Shown here: positions 7,772-16,205 of the stretch, one piece after another
How the letters are laid out: each line of letters opens with the position of its first letter
Position numbering within the stretch: position 1 is the first letter of the stretch
NCBI RefSeq assembly: GCF_000258175.1
Contig: NZ_JH636049.1
Coordinates: 2,085,482 to 2,149,481 of the forward strand
DNA from: Saccharomonospora xinjiangensis XJ-54
Lineage (GTDB): Bacteria > Actinomycetota > Actinomycetes > Mycobacteriales > Pseudonocardiaceae
Reading direction: 5' to 3'
DNA: 64,000 bases
Program-made: the position numbers and the translations under genes
The notes under the pieces: generated by a model
The model's database searches: none
Told to the model about the DNA's origin: nothing
What the model saw: only the letters and a program-made list of their open reading frames with translations

Positions 7772-8824
7772 GTGGCACGAGCGATCTGGAGCGGAGCCCT
7801 CAACTTCGGCCTTGTGACGGTGCCCGTCGAGCTGTACAGCGCCACCCAGGACCACACGATCCACTTCAGGCAGTTCCAGCGCGGAACGTCCGACCGCATC
7901 CGGTACCGCAGGGTCAACGAGCGCACGGGTGAGGAAGTGCCGTACGACGAGATCGTCAAGGGCTACGACCTCGGCGGCGACGAGTACGTGATCATCGAAC
8001 CCGAGGAACTGGACGAGATCGCGCCAGGCCGCTCGAGGACCATCGACATCGACGCCTTCGTGGACCTCGAGGAGATCGATCCGATCTACTTCCAGAAGAC
8101 CTACTGGCTCGCTCCCGCCAAGGAGGAGTTCGGCAGGGCCTACTCACTGCTCATCGAGGCCATGGCGAAGACCAACAGGGCGGGGCTGGCCAGGTTCGTG
8201 ATGCGCGGCAAGGAATACATCGCGGCGGTGCGGGCGGGCGACGGCGTCCTGGTGCTCAACACGCTGCTGTTCCCCGAGGACATCAGGGAACCGAGGAAGG
8301 AGATCTCCAAACTCCCCGAGGTCGGCCAGGCCAGGGAGAAGGAGGTCGATATGGCCGTCAGCCTCATCGAGTCGATGGCGGAGGACTGGCAGCCCGACGA
8401 GTACCGCGACACCTACACGGAGCGGGTCATGCAGCTCATCGAGGACAAGCGGGCAGGCCGCACCGTCACTCCCGCCGAGGAGCCGCGCGAGGCCACGAAG
8501 GTGGTTGACCTGTTCGAAGCACTCTCCCGCAGCGTCGAGGGCCGCAAACGCGGTGCGGAGAAACCGGGGAAACCGCGCGAGCGCGCAGGCGAAGCGGAGC
8601 GGGAGAAACCCCGCCGTGGCCGCGCCTCGGACAAGAAGGCCGAGGGCGAGGCACCGAAGTCGAAAGGCGCGGCCGGCCCCGACCTTTCGGACCTCACCAA
8701 GAGCGAACTCGACCGGATGGCCCGCGATCTCGACGTCAAGGGCCGTTCGAAGATGAACCGAGCCGAGCTGGAGAAGGCGGTCAGGGCCGCGAGCAGGAGG
8801 CAGGAGCGGCGTCGCGCCTCGTGA
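7772..8824 (+). CDS. ku: Ku, DNA end-binding protein of NHEJ
   Basis: 350 residues. The GTG at 7772 follows a strong AGGAGG. The Ku core is clear: ARAIWSGALNFGLVTVPVEL at the N-terminus, RRVNERTGEEVPYDEIVKGY, then FQKTYWLAPAKEEFGRAY. It forms a homodimeric ring on double-strand DNA ends and recruits LigD. After about residue 260 comes a Lys/Arg-rich linker, ending in a SAP/Rho-N-like segment (LSDLTKSELDRMARDLDV and KMNRAELEKAV). Actinobacterial Ku proteins often carry such basic tails, which promote DNA bridging. Directly downstream of the degenerate PE-domain gene. No LigD polymerase/ligase gene lies in this window. Confidence 0.95.
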   Translation: MARAIWSGALNFGLVTVPVELYSATQDHTIHFRQFQRGTSDRIRYRRVNERTGEEVPYDEIVKGYDLGGDEYVIIEPEELDEIAPGRSRTIDIDAFVDLEEIDPIYFQKTYWLAPAKEEFGRAYSLLIEAMAKTNRAGLARFVMRGKEYIAAVRAGDGVLVLNTLLFPEDIREPRKEISKLPEVGQAREKEVDMAVSLIESMAEDWQPDEYRDTYTERVMQLIEDKRAGRTVTPAEEPREATKVVDLFEALSRSVEGRKRGAEKPGKPRERAGEAEREKPRRGRASDKKAEGEAPKSKGAAGPDLSDLTKSELDRMARDLDVKGRSKMNRAELEKAVRAASRRQERRRAS

Positions 8825-8825
8825 G

Positions 8826-10364
8826 GTGAGGCGAGCGATCTCGCGTCCGGACATACCGTCCCCGCACGTGGGCCCCTACGATCCTGAGGTGGCAACAGGG
8901 CGAGTCTCCACACGGGTGCGTACCGTGCTCCGTGCCAGCCTCGGGTTCGCCACGATCGGCCTGGGTACCAGCTTCTGCGGCGCGGGGCTGGTGTTGCTGC
9001 TGTTGTGGTTGCAGGGCCTTCCCGAAGGGCTCGGGCAGGGCCGCTGGATCATTCTCGTGTGCGCGATCGGCTACGTGCTGCTCGCGTTCCTCGTCGGCGC
9101 GGTGTGGGCCGCTTACCTCCAGCGGCGAACCGTGGTGTGGTTTCTCGCCGGACGCGGCCCGACCCCTCAGGAGGCGACGAGGGCCCTGCGCATCCCCGTT
9201 GACCTCGCCGTGGTCAGCGGCACCCTGTGGGCGGGCGGTGCTGTGTTCTTCGGCGTGCTCACCGCGGTGTTCGGCACCTGGATCGATGCGCTTGCCGTGG
9301 TTCTGACGATCGTGCTCGGCGGTCTGGCGACAGTCGGCCTGACCTACCTCGCGGCCGAACGGGTCGCCCGGCCGCTGCTGTCGGCATCACTCACCGTGGC
9401 CGGTCCGCGCGGCCCGACCACCGTGCTCACCCGGCTTGTGGTGACCTGGGGGCTGTCCAGCGGCGTCCCACTCGTCGGCGTGCTGTTTCTCGTGCTGCCG
9501 CCCAACATCGGCGACACCGATCCCACGTCGAGTCTTCTGGTGCTTTCGCTGATCGGGTTGGTGCTCGGCGCGCTGGCGACGGCGTTGTTCGCGCGAGCGG
9601 TGGCCGCGCCGCTCCAGCGGTTGAGGGCGGTGCTCGACGACATTCGCGCAGGCCGCCGTGACGTCGCCGTACCCATCGACGACGCAGGCGAGATCGGCAT
9701 GCTCCAGACCTCGGTCAACGACCTCGCCACCGGGCTGCGGGAGCAGGAGCGGTTGCGCGACCTCTTCGGGCGCCACGTCGGCGACGACGTCGTCCGGCAC
9801 GCGCTCGAACACGGCGTCTCGCTGTCCGGCGACATGCGCGAGGTGTGCGCGCTGTTCGTGGACGTGGCCGACTCGACCGCGCTGGCCTCCGAGCTGCCAC
9901 CGGACGAGGTGGTGCGCAGGCTCAACCGGTTGTTCGAAGTGGTCGTCGCCGCCACCAACAGCAACGGCGGGCTTGTCAACAAGTTCCAGGGCGACGCCGC
10001 GCTCTGCGTGTTCGGCGCGCCTGCCCGCCACGCCGATCCCGCGACGTCGGCCCTGCGCACCGCCAGAGCCATCCGCGACGCCGTCCGCGAGCGCGGCGAG
10101 CTGGATCTCGGCATCGGGGTAGCCACCGGGCAGGTCTTCGCAGGCCAGCTCGGTTCACGGAGCAGGCTGGAATACACCGTGATCGGCGACGCCGTGAACG
10201 AAGCCGCCCGGCTCACCGAGCACGCCAAAGGTGTCCCTGGCAGGGTGCTCGCGAGCGGGCTCACCATCGAGGCGGCCGTGCGATCCGAACGGGACCACTG
10301 GACGGAGCACGCGGACATCCACCTGCGTGGCAGGCCCGCACCAACGACGTCCTGGACCGCCTGA
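8826..10364 (+). CDS. Membrane-bound class III adenylate cyclase with HAMP domain
   Basis: 512 residues if started at GTG 8826; GTG 8868 or 8889 would trim an unconserved leader. Six hydrophobic segments occupy roughly residues 35-260, then a HAMP linker (PLQRLRAVLDDIRAGRRD), then a cytoplasmic cyclase domain. All catalytic residues are visible: metal Asp346 in FVDVADST, Lys386 and Asp390 in NKFQGDAALCVFG, and Asn458/Arg462 in GDAVNEAARL. The architecture matches mycobacterial Rv1318c/Rv1319c/Rv1320c/Rv3645 cyclases. It makes cAMP from ATP. It begins 1 bp after the ku stop, but functional coupling to DNA repair is not implied. Confidence 0.92.
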   Translation: MRRAISRPDIPSPHVGPYDPEVATGRVSTRVRTVLRASLGFATIGLGTSFCGAGLVLLLLWLQGLPEGLGQGRWIILVCAIGYVLLAFLVGAVWAAYLQRRTVVWFLAGRGPTPQEATRALRIPVDLAVVSGTLWAGGAVFFGVLTAVFGTWIDALAVVLTIVLGGLATVGLTYLAAERVARPLLSASLTVAGPRGPTTVLTRLVVTWGLSSGVPLVGVLFLVLPPNIGDTDPTSSLLVLSLIGLVLGALATALFARAVAAPLQRLRAVLDDIRAGRRDVAVPIDDAGEIGMLQTSVNDLATGLREQERLRDLFGRHVGDDVVRHALEHGVSLSGDMREVCALFVDVADSTALASELPPDEVVRRLNRLFEVVVAATNSNGGLVNKFQGDAALCVFGAPARHADPATSALRTARAIRDAVRERGELDLGIGVATGQVFAGQLGSRSRLEYTVIGDAVNEAARLTEHAKGVPGRVLASGLTIEAAVRSERDHWTEHADIHLRGRPAPTTSWTA

Positions 10365-10420
10365 AAGCCCCGCTTCGCCCGTCCGGCGCCCGGACTGCGC
10401 GCGGTGGTCCCTGACACCGC

Positions 10421-11446
10421 CTACAGCGGCGCACACTCCAGCTCGGGCCAGCGAAGCACCGTCGAACCCCACGTCAAACCCGCACCGAACGCGGTCACCA
10501 GGACGCGGTCGCCGCCGCGCAGCGTTCCATCGACAGCACCGTCCACCATGGCGAGCGGGATCGACGCGGCGCTCGTGTTGCCCGTGTGCCCGATGTTGAC
10601 GACGAGGCTGTCGGCGGGAAGCCCGAGCTTCTTGGCCGTTGCCGTGAGAATGCGGATGTTGGCCTGGTGCCCGACGAACCGATCGACGTCCGAGGTCGTC
10701 CACCCCGCACGCTGGAGCACGGCCTCCGACGAGGCCGCCATCCTGGCCGTCGCGTGCCGGAACACGGTCGGCCCCTGCATCTTCAGGAAGTAGTCGCCCG
10801 GATTGTCCGACGTCTTCTGGCGCGACCCACCTGCGGGCACGATGAGCAGGTCGGCGAGCTCACCCTCGCTGTGCAGGTCGAAGGGGCCGACCGCGCCGAG
10901 TTCGTCCCGATCGCCCTCGCGGAGCACCACGGCGCCCGCGCCGTCGCCGAAGATAGGAACGGTGGTGCGGTCTTCGGGATCGAGCAGTGTCGTGAAAGCG
11001 TCGGCACCGACGAGCAGTATTCGCTTGGCCATACCGCCGGCGATGAACCCGCACGCCGTCGCCAGCGCATAGACGAAGCCGCTGCACACCGCGTTGACAT
11101 CGAACGCGGCGGCGCCGGAAAGTCCGAGCCTGGCCGCGACCTGCGGGGCGCTCGCAGGGCACACGTGGTCGGGCGTGCTCGTCGCGAGGACGACGGCGTC
11201 GATCTCCTCGCCGTACCGGCCTGCGGAGTCCAGCGCCCTCCTGCCGGCTTCCACAGCCATGTCAACCGTGGACGTCCCGGGTGTGACGACGTGGCGAGCG
11301 GCGATTCCCGTCCTGGTGCGAATCCACGAGTCCGACGTGTCGAGACGTCGGCTGAGTTCGTCGTTATCGACAACACGAGGCGGCAGCCAGCCACCGAGGC
11401 CGGCCAGCACAGCCGCACCTCGCGTGTCCTGTGTGGACACCTGCAT
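10421..11446 (-). CDS. 3-oxoacyl-ACP synthase III (KAS III)
   Basis: 341-residue thiolase-fold condensing enzyme. The triad is intact: Cys121 in DVNAVCSGFVYAL, His in GHQANIRIL and Asn in NIGHTGNTSAASIP. WIRTRTGIAARH near residue 41 and FGDGAGAVVL are further FabH signatures. It would condense an acyl-CoA starter with malonyl-ACP. It stands alone, away from a fabD/acpP/fabF cluster, so it may serve a secondary pathway or a specialised starter unit. Start: ATG 11446 has GGAGGA almost touching it; the GTG two codons in (11440) has better Shine-Dalgarno spacing and may be the real start. Confidence 0.9.
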   Translation of the reverse strand: MQVSTQDTRGAAVLAGLGGWLPPRVVDNDELSRRLDTSDSWIRTRTGIAARHVVTPGTSTVDMAVEAGRRALDSAGRYGEEIDAVVLATSTPDHVCPASAPQVAARLGLSGAAAFDVNAVCSGFVYALATACGFIAGGMAKRILLVGADAFTTLLDPEDRTTVPIFGDGAGAVVLREGDRDELGAVGPFDLHSEGELADLLIVPAGGSRQKTSDNPGDYFLKMQGPTVFRHATARMAASSEAVLQRAGWTTSDVDRFVGHQANIRILTATAKKLGLPADSLVVNIGHTGNTSAASIPLAMVDGAVDGTLRGGDRVLVTAFGAGLTWGSTVLRWPELECAPL

Positions 11447-11586
11447 TCCTCCACGGGCCGCGACGGGAACAACGAGGGGTGAAACGGCCCGTCTCAACTT
11501 CTATGGGCTACCAAAGGGTAAGAGATTTACATGTGATTGTTGTCTCAGCGACCAGCTCCAGTTGGGTGATTGCGGAACGAAACTTA

Positions 11587-11596
11587 CCTAATTAGG
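11587..11596. promoter_or_regulatory. CCTAATTAGG palindrome upstream of AlkZ-like gene
   Basis: A perfect 10-bp palindrome in an unusually AT-rich stretch (about 11500-11610) between the divergent KAS III and winged-helix genes, 16 bp before the ATG at 11613. It overlaps the expected core promoter of the plus-strand gene, a position typical for a repressor site. Confidence 0.35.
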
Positions 11597-11612
11597 GGAT
11601 AGAACTTCGGAC

Positions 11613-12713
11613 ATGACCGTCCTCGGCACCCGCGCCCTCAACCGCGCCCTGCTCGCCCGCCAGTTCCTGCTCGAACGGGCGGAGATACCCGCACTCGACG
11701 CGGTGCGGCACCTCGTCGGCATGCAGGCACAGGCTCCGTTCTCGCCGTACTACGGCCTGTGGACCCGGCTCGCGGACTTCCGGCAAGAGGAATTGTCGAA
11801 CCTGCTGCTCGACCGCGCCGTGGCGCGGCTCGTCTGCCTTCGCGGCACCGTGCACCTCGTCACGGCCGACGACGCACTCGCGCTAAGGGCCTTCACGCAA
11901 CCGGTGATGGACGCCGACCTGCGGGGCAACACGACCCACACCCCGAGACTCGCCGGGGTGGACCTCGGTGAGCTCACCGCATTGGTCGGCGACGTGCTCG
12001 CCGAAGGTCCGCTCGACTACCGGAGACTCGGCCGAAGGCTCGCGCAGCGGTGGCCCGGCGTCGAACCGGCCAGCCTGGTGTTCGCGGCGCGGAACACCCA
12101 GCCGCTCGTCCAGGTTCCGCCGAGGGCGGTGTGGGGCCGCAGCGGACTTCCCACCTACGCCGTCGCGCACGACTACCTGGACCGCACGCCGGTCGAGCAC
12201 CCGGACGTGGAGGAGATCGTCCTCCGCTACCTCGGCGCGTTCGGCCCTGCCACGGTGCGCGACCTCCAGACCTGGTGCGGGCTCACCCGGCTCGCGACAG
12301 TGATCGACCGCCTGCGGCCGGTGCTCGCGACCTTCCGCGACGAAGCGGGCCGGGAGCTGTTCGACCTGCCGGGCGCACCGCGTCCCGACCCCGACGTCCC
12401 CGCGCCCGCGCGTTTCCTCCCCGACTTCGACAACCTGCTGGTCTCCCACGCCGACCGCACCAGGATCATCAGCGATGACGACCGGCTGCGCATCCGAACC
12501 CGCAACGCGATCCAACCCGGCCTCTTCCTCGTGGACGGTTTCGCGGCAGGCCGCTGGAAATTGATCCGCGACAAGAAGCACGCCACGCTGGAGATCGAAC
12601 CGTTCCGGCCACTGACCCGCGCGGACATACGCGACCTTGAGGACGAGGGCGGGCGCCTGCTGCGCTTCTCCGAAGTGGACGACGGCGACGTCGTGGTGAA
12701 GACGCGAAGCTGA
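11613..12713 (+). CDS. HTH_42 winged-helix protein of the AlkZ/AlkX DNA glycosylase superfamily
   Basis: 366 residues with the HTH_42 (DUF1006) organisation: LNRALLARQFLLER at the N-terminus, tandem winged-helix domains, and the C-terminal LPDFDNLLVSHADRTRI and IQPGLFLVDGFAAGRWK. The catalytic-loop motif of AlkZ-type glycosylases, Q-x-Q, is present as MQAQAPFSPYYGLW (Gln38 and Gln40). AlkZ and relatives unhook interstrand crosslinks or remove alkylated bases, and AlkZ-like genes occur widely in actinobacteria, often near self-resistance systems. Here no biosynthetic cluster is adjacent, so a housekeeping or orphan glycosylase is more likely. Activity is inferred from the motif only. Confidence 0.75.
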   Translation: MTVLGTRALNRALLARQFLLERAEIPALDAVRHLVGMQAQAPFSPYYGLWTRLADFRQEELSNLLLDRAVARLVCLRGTVHLVTADDALALRAFTQPVMDADLRGNTTHTPRLAGVDLGELTALVGDVLAEGPLDYRRLGRRLAQRWPGVEPASLVFAARNTQPLVQVPPRAVWGRSGLPTYAVAHDYLDRTPVEHPDVEEIVLRYLGAFGPATVRDLQTWCGLTRLATVIDRLRPVLATFRDEAGRELFDLPGAPRPDPDVPAPARFLPDFDNLLVSHADRTRIISDDDRLRIRTRNAIQPGLFLVDGFAAGRWKLIRDKKHATLEIEPFRPLTRADIRDLEDEGGRLLRFSEVDDGDVVVKTRS

Positions 12714-12783
12714 CGCGCAGGCGGGTGGTGGTGGTGATGCCGGCGCGTCGCTCCCGTCGTTACCGGGGTTGCCGCGGCCGTCG

Positions 12784-13476
12784 CTACCGGGGGCTGCCGC
12801 AGTCCCCGGCCCGCTGGCCCCCGCGCCACTGGTCCTCGTCGCTGTCGCGGCACTCCCCGTGCCACTCGTCGTCGCGCGCCCTCAGTCGCTCCGCGTCCGG
12901 CGGGCGCAGCGAGCCGACGACCGCCGTCATCGGCAACTCCACGATCTCGCCGGGGACATCCGGCTCGCTTGGGATCTCGACCGAAACGGGCACCTCGTCC
13001 CGTCCCTCCTCCTTGCCTGGAGCCGGTGGGACGACCGAAGGCACCACGGTTCGCAGGGTCGGTTCCACGGACGTGACCACGGAGCTCGTTTCGGGCACCC
13101 CGGACGCGGACGGCGGAGTACGCAGGGGCACACCCTGTTCGCCTTCGCGCGGCGCGGGCTCCGCCTGCCGGGGGTTCGGCGCGGCAGGGATGTGCCCTGC
13201 CGCAGGGGAGTCGTCAGCGGAACCTCGCGCGACCTCGACCGGATTGCCTTCCCGCTCCTGGGTACCCGTCACGGCGGCCGCCACCATCAGCCCGACCGCC
13301 ACCATCGCGGCGAACTGGGACCGGAAGGGCCGGAACTGGAAGGCGTCCGGTGGAACGTCGCCGCTGTCATCCGCCAAGCCGTCGTCGAACGTGAGCGGCG
13401 CGCTCGCGGAAACGATCCCCGTGCGGTCGAGTACTCCGGCATCGTGCGGCGTGCGGCGCAGGACGTCGGGGGCCAT
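12784..13476 (-). CDS. Single-pass membrane protein with Pro/Ser/Thr-rich extracellular tail (unknown)
   Basis: 230 residues. A cytoplasmic N-terminal part of about 52 residues precedes one membrane segment (QFAAMVAVGLMVAAAVTGT). A long low-complexity region rich in Pro, Ser, Val and Glu follows, ending in a charged tail. I recognise no catalytic domain. The topology (N-in, single anchor, disordered outside part) resembles sortase-independent wall-associated or anti-sigma-like proteins, but no anti-sigma zinc motif is visible. It is the only coding-like reading of this segment on the minus strand and is convergent with the AlkZ-like gene. Confidence 0.5.
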   Translation of the reverse strand: MAPDVLRRTPHDAGVLDRTGIVSASAPLTFDDGLADDSGDVPPDAFQFRPFRSQFAAMVAVGLMVAAAVTGTQEREGNPVEVARGSADDSPAAGHIPAAPNPRQAEPAPREGEQGVPLRTPPSASGVPETSSVVTSVEPTLRTVVPSVVPPAPGKEEGRDEVPVSVEIPSEPDVPGEIVELPMTAVVGSLRPPDAERLRARDDEWHGECRDSDEDQWRGGQRAGDCGSPR

Positions 13477-13821
13477 CAGCGTCGTCCCTCCATCAACGGT
13501 CCCTCAGCGCGATCACCCACAGCAAGATCGATCTCACTGGTGTCTACCGCGCCGGGCGGTGTCGTGTCATCAGCCGAGCACCGTCTCGCTCCAAGACGAC
13601 TCGATCGTGTGACACTCTCGGTACATTCGGCCTACCGGCGAACCCCCGCTCGGCCCACAAAGGGCACCCGCCCCCACAGCCTCGGACCAGTTTGCTCTAC
13701 TGTCCGTCTCGATCATCAAGATTCGCCCGAATGGCGCATCACTTTGGTGGCAGATGGACGTCTTCTTCAAGGGAAGGACCGCACGCGCCACGCGGGCGGC
13801 ACGGATGGACGGGAGCGTGCC
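13477..13821. other. 345-bp intergenic region before the SsgA-like gene
   Basis: No open frame here looks like protein. The base composition drops locally around 13690-13745, which suggests promoter DNA for the plus-strand ssg gene, but I could not place a convincing -10/-35 pair. Confidence 0.4.
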
Positions 13822-14247
13822 GTGGACAACAACGCTGACAACAACGCCGTACATCAAACCCAGTTCGTGTATCTCAGCGGATGCGAGACAGCCGTGTTGT
13901 CCAGGCTGACCTACGCGCCGAGCGCGCCGTTCACCGTCGCGCTCGCCTTCAGGGTGGAGCCCGGCGAGTGGGTCGAGTGGGAGTTCGCCCGCGACCTGCT
14001 CATCACCGGCCTCCACGCGCCAGCGGGAATCGGCGACATCCGCATCCGGCCCGACCTTTCGCCGTCCGACGTCGATCTGCTCGTCATCGAGCTGGAGTCG
14101 CCGGACGGCTACGCGGCCGTGGAGATCGCGAGGAGCGACGTGACGTCCTTCCTCGACGCCACGCTGTCGCGGGTACCGCTCGGGTACGAGTCGAGGTGGA
14201 TGGACATCGACGCGGTGATCACCAACCTGACCACCGCGCGTCCCTGA
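13822..14247 (+). CDS. SsgA-like protein (SALP), cell division/sporulation
   Basis: 141 residues from GTG 13822, preceded by GGGAG at 6-base spacing. SALP landmarks are visible in order: APFTVALAFRVEPGEWVEWEFARDLL, abbreviated here as the conserved W-x-F-A-R-D-L-L core; then IGDIRIRPDL and the C-terminal VPLGYESRWMD. SsgA/SsgB-family proteins occur in morphologically complex actinomycetes and help position FtsZ or wall-remodelling enzymes at septa. This copy has an Asn-rich leader (DNNADNNAVHQ). Its presence argues for a spore- or mycelium-forming host. Which SALP subfamily it belongs to is not clear from sequence alone. Confidence 0.8.
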   Translation: MDNNADNNAVHQTQFVYLSGCETAVLSRLTYAPSAPFTVALAFRVEPGEWVEWEFARDLLITGLHAPAGIGDIRIRPDLSPSDVDLLVIELESPDGYAAVEIARSDVTSFLDATLSRVPLGYESRWMDIDAVITNLTTARP

Positions 14248-14258
14248 ACGACGAGCCC

Positions 14259-15431
14259 TTAGCCGCAGGCGCCCTTGGCCTTGAGCACCCTGGTGAGTGC
14301 CTCGGTGACCCGCTCCTGCGGCAACTCACCGTCGTTCATGGCTGCCTCGAGCCGGTCGAGCACGGGGCCGACGTCGCCGCCGTCCGACCACAGCGGCTGG
14401 TCAGCACCCGCCTTCAATGCGAGTAGCACCGCCTCGTCGAGGGTGTAGGTGTCCGAGATGGCCTTCATCGCCCCCAGGTCGTCGGTGAGCACCGCGCCTT
14501 CGTAGCCGTAGTCCTCCCGCAGCAGGCGATACGCCGAGGGAGACAGCGAGGCCGGCTGACCCTCGGTGAGGCCGGGAACGTCGAGGTGACCCACCATGAC
14601 CTCGGTGTCGTCCGGGTAGACACCGAGGTCGTCGTAGGGAACGAGGTCGGACTCGCGGAGGTCGTCCAGCGGCGGCGTCCGCACCAGCCCCTGATGGGAG
14701 TCACCGCTGGCCCGGCCGTGCCCGGGGAAGTGTTTGATCACGGGATGGACGCCGGATTCCGAAAGGCCGTGGGCGAACGCGGCGGCGTACTCGGTGGCGA
14801 CCTGCGGGTCGGCGCTGTACGAACGGTCGCCGATCACCCCGCCTGCGGGGCCGTCGGTGAGGTCAACCACCGGCGCGTAGTCCACCGTGACGCCCAGTTC
14901 CCGCAACTGCCTGCCGCGTTCGGCGGCGAGTTCCCGCACTTGATCCGGTGTCATCATGGCCGCCATTTCCCTGGCACTCGGGATGGACCCGACCAGGTCG
15001 TCGATGCGCTGGACGCGCCCGCCCTCGTCGTCCACGGCCACGGACACGGGGAGGTCGGCCGCCTCCTGGATCTGTTCCAATGCGCCTCCCGTGAACAGGG
15101 CGGTGTCGTTGCCGCCGATGAAGATCCCGCCGACCTGGTCGTCGCGGACGACAGCGACGGCGGCGGCCGGATCGCTCGGGTCCACGCCCACGACGAGGAG
15201 TTGCGCCGCGCGTTGCCGGGGCGAAAGTCGCTCGATCACCCCCGCGCATTCCCCGCCCGGCTGCGTGGCCGAGGGTGACGGCTCGGGCGAGCCCTGTGCC
15301 GTGCCCGTCTGCCTCGGAGTGGCGGTGTCACGCGTGTTGCCCGCGTTGTCGCCGCCCTCCTGGTCGCCGCCGCACGCCGCCGCGGCCATAGCGGCGACAC
15401 ACATCGCCGCGAGCACCGTTCGCTTCATCAC
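14259..15431 (-). CDS. Glycoside hydrolase family 3 lipoprotein (NagZ/LpqI-like beta-N-acetylglucosaminidase)
   Basis: 390 residues with a lipoprotein signal ending at a lipobox (AMAAAAC, Cys about residue 20), then a Ser/Thr/Pro linker and a single GH3 barrel. Catalytic features of NagZ-type enzymes are visible: the IKHFPGHGRASGDSH loop, which carries the His/Asp acid-base dyad, and VLTDDLGAMKAI, which carries the Asp nucleophile. The closest functional model is mycobacterial LpqI (Rv0237), which recycles muropeptides by removing GlcNAc. It acts outside the membrane. The ATG overlaps the stop of the upstream small gene (ATGA), so the two are probably co-transcribed. Confidence 0.9.
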   Translation of the reverse strand: MMKRTVLAAMCVAAMAAAACGGDQEGGDNAGNTRDTATPRQTGTAQGSPEPSPSATQPGGECAGVIERLSPRQRAAQLLVVGVDPSDPAAAVAVVRDDQVGGIFIGGNDTALFTGGALEQIQEAADLPVSVAVDDEGGRVQRIDDLVGSIPSAREMAAMMTPDQVRELAAERGRQLRELGVTVDYAPVVDLTDGPAGGVIGDRSYSADPQVATEYAAAFAHGLSESGVHPVIKHFPGHGRASGDSHQGLVRTPPLDDLRESDLVPYDDLGVYPDDTEVMVGHLDVPGLTEGQPASLSPSAYRLLREDYGYEGAVLTDDLGAMKAISDTYTLDEAVLLALKAGADQPLWSDGGDVGPVLDRLEAAMNDGELPQERVTEALTRVLKAKGACG

Positions 15432-15703
15432 CCCGTCACGCTATCGCCGTCCTCCCCCGCTCGCTCATCGCCCGGCAGGACCGCTGTCCGCCCGTACCGG
15501 CGCACGCACTGAACGGTTCCATCCATGCGTTCGACCGTGACCACGGTCGGCCCCTCGCCGCCTGACCCGCGCGCGAGTCGCGCCGCCTCGCGGACGGCGT
15601 CCCGCTTGCGGCAGAACCGCGACAGCACGATCCCTTCCCTGCTCACCAACCAGGTCAGCGAGTCGGGCGAGAACCGGAAGACCACGGAGTAGGACGTGCA
15701 CAC
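15428..15703 (-). CDS. Small DUF2188-like protein
   Basis: 91 residues from GTG 15703, which has GAGGGGG at 7-base spacing. The pattern YSVVFRFSPDSLTWLVSREG, then a helix with FCRKRDAVREAARLA, then TVVTVERMDGTVQCVRRYG follows the DUF2188 layout of beta-hairpin, alpha-helix and beta-strand. The function of that family is not established. It overlaps the GH3 lipoprotein start by 4 bp, so it is likely the first gene of that small operon. Confidence 0.6.
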   Translation of the reverse strand: MCTSYSVVFRFSPDSLTWLVSREGIVLSRFCRKRDAVREAARLARGSGGEGPTVVTVERMDGTVQCVRRYGRTAVLPGDERAGEDGDSVTG

Positions 15704-15832
15704 GAGCGAACCCCCTCGACTGTTGCAGTTGAGGAATACGCTATCGCCAGAGCAACGCTGTGGCACGTGTGACACACCCCTGTGATAGTGAAAGGGGACG
15801 CACGGACAGCAGTGGGCGTGGAGGGCGACGAC

Positions 15833-16204
15833 ATGGAAGGCCGGATGGACGCGAGGCGTCTCTACGAGGCGCTCGACGCGGGTCGGCGGGCACGCGACCT
15901 CTCGTGGAGGCAGCTCGCCGAACAGGCCGGGGTGAGCCCCTCGCTGCTCAGCAGGATGGGCAACGGCCAGCGGCCTGACCTGGACGGCTTCATCGCCCTC
16001 GTGCAGTGGCTCGGAGCGCCTGCCGAGGAGTTCATGGTGTGGCCGGACGGCACCGCGCGGTCAGACAGGCAGCCCTCGCTGGAGACGCAGCTCGCGCTGC
16101 TGCTGCGCGCGAGGGACGACCTGAGTGAGGCCGACAGGAACTACCTTCTCGACATCGTGAACGCCACAATGCGGCACATCAAGGCGGACCGAAGGGACAG
16201 GTGA
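15833..16204 (+). CDS. XRE-family transcriptional regulator
   Basis: 123 residues from ATG 15833, preceded by GGAGG. The helix-turn-helix is SWRQLAEQAGVSPSLLSRMGNGQRPDLDGFIAL, quoted in parts: helix 2 RQLAEQAGV, turn, recognition helix SPSLLSRM. The C-terminal half is helical and probably dimerises. It ends 1 bp before the start region of an ImmA/IrrE peptidase gene. XRE-ImmA pairs usually work as a repressor and the metalloprotease that destroys it on stress (as ImmR-ImmA or DdrO-IrrE). Confidence 0.85.
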   Translation: MEGRMDARRLYEALDAGRRARDLSWRQLAEQAGVSPSLLSRMGNGQRPDLDGFIALVQWLGAPAEEFMVWPDGTARSDRQPSLETQLALLLRARDDLSEADRNYLLDIVNATMRHIKADRRDR

Positions 16205-16205
16205 C

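Noticed and set aside
13570..14016. 148-residue minus-strand frame over the ssgA-like gene start
   Set aside because: Antisense to the conserved SALP frame, which has a proper ribosome binding site and family motifs.
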